A stretch of 7,201 nucleotides of DNA from Calditrichota bacterium (lineage in GTDB: Bacteria > Zixibacteria > MSB-5A5 > GN15 > FEB-12), in NCBI GenBank assembly GCA_008501655.1, contig QQUK01000051.1, forward strand, positions 1 through 7,201, given 5' to 3'. Positions 5,804 to 7,201 of the stretch are shown here, piece after piece; the first letter of the stretch is position 1; each line of letters opens with the position of its first letter. Under the pieces are notes generated by a model that was not told the DNA's origin, ran no database searches, and saw only the letters and a list, made by a program, of their open reading frames with translations. A program made the translations under genes and the position numbers.

Positions 5804-6289
5804 TTACTGATTCCATTGGAGTTCTGCCGGAGGACCGACCTTCCGGGGAACTCCAAAAACCGGAAACCCTTTCCCGGCTGAAAACGAAAAATCAGCTGAA
5901 AACGGATAGTATTTCAGAATTACTTTATCAGAAAATGAATCTATTATATATCTTGTATTATACATTCCGGTATAAACAGCTCCCAGAGTCAAATCAGTAT
6001 TATCGGGTACCGTCACAGAAGCATCGACGATACAGTCGATTAACGTAGTTGTCACAGGTGCATTTGTCGACAGGTAAAAATCGGTCACTGCCTGTCCGCT
6101 GTTATTCTGTACCATCAATGTTATCGTATCATTATCAACTGACCAGACAAACGAAATATCTGCCGAGTCAGGATACACAATACCGTCATCAGCGAATGAT
6201 AGAGAGCTTAACAGTACGATAAGCATCAGAGCTTTTGACAACGGCAAAATAGAGCCCGCTTGCCAAATTACTTGTAATATTCGTTTCAT
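5804..6289 (-). CDS. Small secreted beta-rich protein of unknown function
   Basis: From ATG at 6289 the product has 161 residues. AGGTGA lies 8 nt upstream of this ATG; another ATG at 6295 is only 2 nt from it. Residues 1-33 look like a long signal peptide (K2 R3 early, hydrophobic core about 20-30, 'SLSFA|DD'). The mature part alternates polar and hydrophobic residues, typical of beta-sandwich proteins ('DISFVWSVDNDTITLMVQN', 'VTDFYLSTNAPV'), and ends 'GPPAELQWNQ' without a T9SS domain. I do not recognise the family. The first 101 nt overlap the 3' end of the upstream gene in another frame. Because AGGTGACTATGA also encodes the V-G-D-Y-E of that gene's sorting domain, the apparent ribosome site may be coincidental. 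Starts nearer ATG 6224-6226 would cut the overlap to about 38 nt but give a signal peptide with no early charge. Confidence 0.65.
   Translation of the reverse strand: MKRILQVIWQAGSILPLSKALMLIVLLSSLSFADDGIVYPDSADISFVWSVDNDTITLMVQNNSGQAVTDFYLSTNAPVTTTLIDCIVDASVTVPDNTDLTLGAVYTGMYNTRYIIDSFSDKVILKYYPFSADFSFSAGKGFPVFGVPRKVGPPAELQWNQ
5818..5854. terminator. Long stem-loop at the convergent gene ends, possible bidirectional terminator
   Basis: GGAGTTC (5818-5824) pairs with GAACTCC (5848-5854), and CCGGA (5827-5831) with TCCGG (5842-5846), with a small bulge between them. It lies 20 bp past the plus-strand stop and within the last codons of the minus-strand gene. AAAAAC rather than a U-run follows on the plus strand, so it is not a canonical intrinsic terminator. 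The pairing may also reflect coding sequence. Confidence 0.35.
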
Positions 6290-6818
6290 AGTCACCTACA
6301 GATAATCTTTTATTAAGCAAGGTAGTAACCTTGCGTCCTAATATATCATAAAGAGTAATATTGTAATTATCAACTCTGTTTATAGATAAAGCATAAGATA
6401 TCTCCGAACCTCCCTTCGATGGGTTCGGGAAAAAGGATATGTCAAATGACTCAGGTAAAATCTGCTCATCATCTATATCAAGAGAAAGAGAATAATAAAC
6501 CGTATCTGAAACAGAAATCGCCGAACTGTCCCCATTTACAGAAAGAGACCATATCGAAAATAATGCCCAATCATCGATATTATCCAGTTGTGCCGAATTT
6601 TCTGATAACTGAGCTGATGAATTTATACCGGTAATTGAATCGGTAACTCCATTGATAGTGTATGACCAATGGTAACTCGCCACAGCATCACCATAGATTG
6701 GTGCTGACCAGTTGATTGACAGATTACCGTCTAAATCAATATACTGGGCTGTCACCGGAGAAACTGTCAGAGCTAAAAGGAGAAGTAAAAAAGCCCAAAA
6801 ACGCTTATTTTTTGACAT
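6189..6818 (-). CDS. Secreted protein with fibronectin-III-like domain and T9SS C-terminal sorting domain
   Basis: The likely start is ATG at 6818 (209 residues) or the in-frame ATG at 6827 (212 residues); neither has a strong ribosome site. Numbered from the ATG at 6827, residues 5-27 are a signal peptide ('RFWAFLLLLLALTVSPVTA|Q'). Residues about 34-118 resemble one fibronectin type III or similar beta domain ('LSINWSAP', 'SYHWSYTINGV', 'LFSIWSLSVNGDSSAIS'). From about 124 to the end is a type IX secretion sorting domain: 'FFPNPS' (132-137), 'YNITLYDILGRKV' (155-167), 'GDYE' (178-181), 'LASGLYF' (188-194), ending 'RTVKLSIIR'. The domain ends exactly at TGA (6189-6191), which shows TGA works as a stop here. 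T9SS cargo is exported across the outer membrane and anchored or released. The substrate or ligand is unknown. It is the first gene of a two-gene minus-strand unit. Confidence 0.82.
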   Translation of the reverse strand: MSKNKRFWAFLLLLLALTVSPVTAQYIDLDGNLSINWSAPIYGDAVASYHWSYTINGVTDSITGINSSAQLSENSAQLDNIDDWALFSIWSLSVNGDSSAISVSDTVYYSLSLDIDDEQILPESFDISFFPNPSKGGSEISYALSINRVDNYNITLYDILGRKVTTLLNKRLSVGDYETNITSNLASGLYFAVVKSSDAYRTVKLSIIR

Positions 6819-6827
6819 AATATCCAT

Positions 6828-6999
6828 ATATCTATCTATCGGTCAATATAGGCAATTATTAAACCGTAAGTAAAGAATATTGTTTTATTCTCGATAGTAT
6901 TAACATAATCAAAACCGTTTGTATACAATATTTTAACTTGTAAAACCAGGCTCTTTTTCATACCCTGAATCATTCAAATTAAAGAGCTAAAGAAAGATT
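6828..6999. other. Divergent intergenic region between T9SS cargo and flippase genes
   Basis: These 172 bp should hold promoters for both directions. On the minus strand TATATT (6845-6850) with TTTACT (6869-6874) at 18 bp is a weak candidate that would leave a very short leader. A short GATAGATAGATAT repeat sits just before the minus-strand start. The plus-strand candidate is listed separately. No RNA gene or longer inverted repeat was seen. Confidence 0.45.
6900..6929 (+). promoter_or_regulatory. Candidate promoter for the flippase gene
   Basis: TTAACA (6900-6905) and TACAAT (6924-6929) each match the sigma-70 consensus at five of six positions, with an 18-bp spacer. Transcription would start near 6936, leaving a leader of about 64 nt. 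In AT-rich DNA such matches occur by chance, so confidence is limited. Confidence 0.35.
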
Positions 7000-7201
7000 A
7001 TGGCAAAAGAAGTATCCTCAGAACTGAAACTGTTATCAAAGCACTCAAGCATCTACTCCCTCTCAAAAATTCTCAACCGGGTTGTCTCCTTTGTGCTTTT
7101 GCCTTTATATTTATCGTATTTGACGCCGGAAAATTATGCGGTAATGGACCTGCTCTATTTTACTCTGGCATTTCTTTCGATTGTTCTTGAAGTCGGCGCT
7201 A
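7000..7201 (+). CDS. Wzx-like oligosaccharide flippase, N-terminal part (runs off right edge)
   Basis: The frame opens at ATG 7000-7002 after a purine-rich but weak ribosome site (AAAGAAAG) and stays open for 67 codons to the edge. The N-terminus has the pattern of polysaccharide transporters of the MOP/Wzx superfamily: 'HSSIYSLSKILNRVVSF' (15-31) leading into the first membrane helix with 'LLPLYLSYLTPENYA' (33-47), then a second hydrophobic segment from about 50. Such proteins move lipid-linked oligosaccharide units across the inner membrane during O-antigen, capsule or EPS assembly. This fits the exosortase/EpsI and SGNH genes nearby. Only the N-terminus is visible, so substrate class cannot be told. 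Confidence 0.8.
   Translation, partial: MAKEVSSELKLLSKHSSIYSLSKILNRVVSFVLLPLYLSYLTPENYAVMDLLYFTLAFLSIVLEVGA

Overview
This 7.2-kb window is moderately AT-rich bacterial DNA that reads as a surface-polysaccharide and cell-surface-protein region. It contains an exosortase with its EpsI partner, two membrane-anchored SGNH-type proteins, the start of an oligosaccharide flippase, a short protein with a type IX secretion (T9SS) C-terminal sorting domain, and a large cysteine-rich secreted protein with a cohesin-like domain and a C-terminal GDVNLN dockerin-like motif. T9SS sorting domains point to the FCB group. The cohesin-like block followed by 'GDVNLN..xEIAD' matches, from memory, a style common in candidate phylum Zixibacteria and relatives. 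The taxonomic placement is inference; there is no rRNA or marker gene here.

Layout: (1) 1-1996, minus strand: a 665-codon open frame running off the left edge (the longest gene here), with a clean signal peptide, a strong Shine-Dalgarno and a perfect-consensus -35/-10 promoter at 2041-2068. (2) 1997-2620: about 620 bp of non-coding DNA with a 127-bp tandem duplication, a GC-rich palindrome, an AT-rich 22-bp palindrome with a competing hairpin, and a second pair of mutually exclusive hairpins. (3) 2621-4074, minus strand: exosortase then epsI. The exosortase frame is cut by a single in-frame TGA (3412-3414) after the catalytic Cys and before the catalytic Arg and His; the same frame continues for 68 codons and overlaps the start of epsI. 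(4) 4199-5798, plus strand: two tightly linked genes for N-terminally anchored SGNH-fold proteins. The first has lost its catalytic Ser, Asp and His and the second appears intact. (5) 5804-6827, minus strand: two small secreted proteins, convergent with the SGNH pair (5 bp between stops) and apparently overlapping each other by 101 nt. (6) 7000-right edge, plus strand: start of a Wzx-like flippase.

Likely logic: the flippase, the exosortase/EpsI pair and the SGNH pair (possible O-acyl transfer to, or removal from, glycans) fit one export and decoration locus. The T9SS and cohesin/dockerin proteins would be surface components. The points most worth a second look are the TGA in the exosortase, the inactive/active SGNH pair, the long overlap of the two secreted-protein genes, and the structured repeats in the 2.07-2.57 kb gap.
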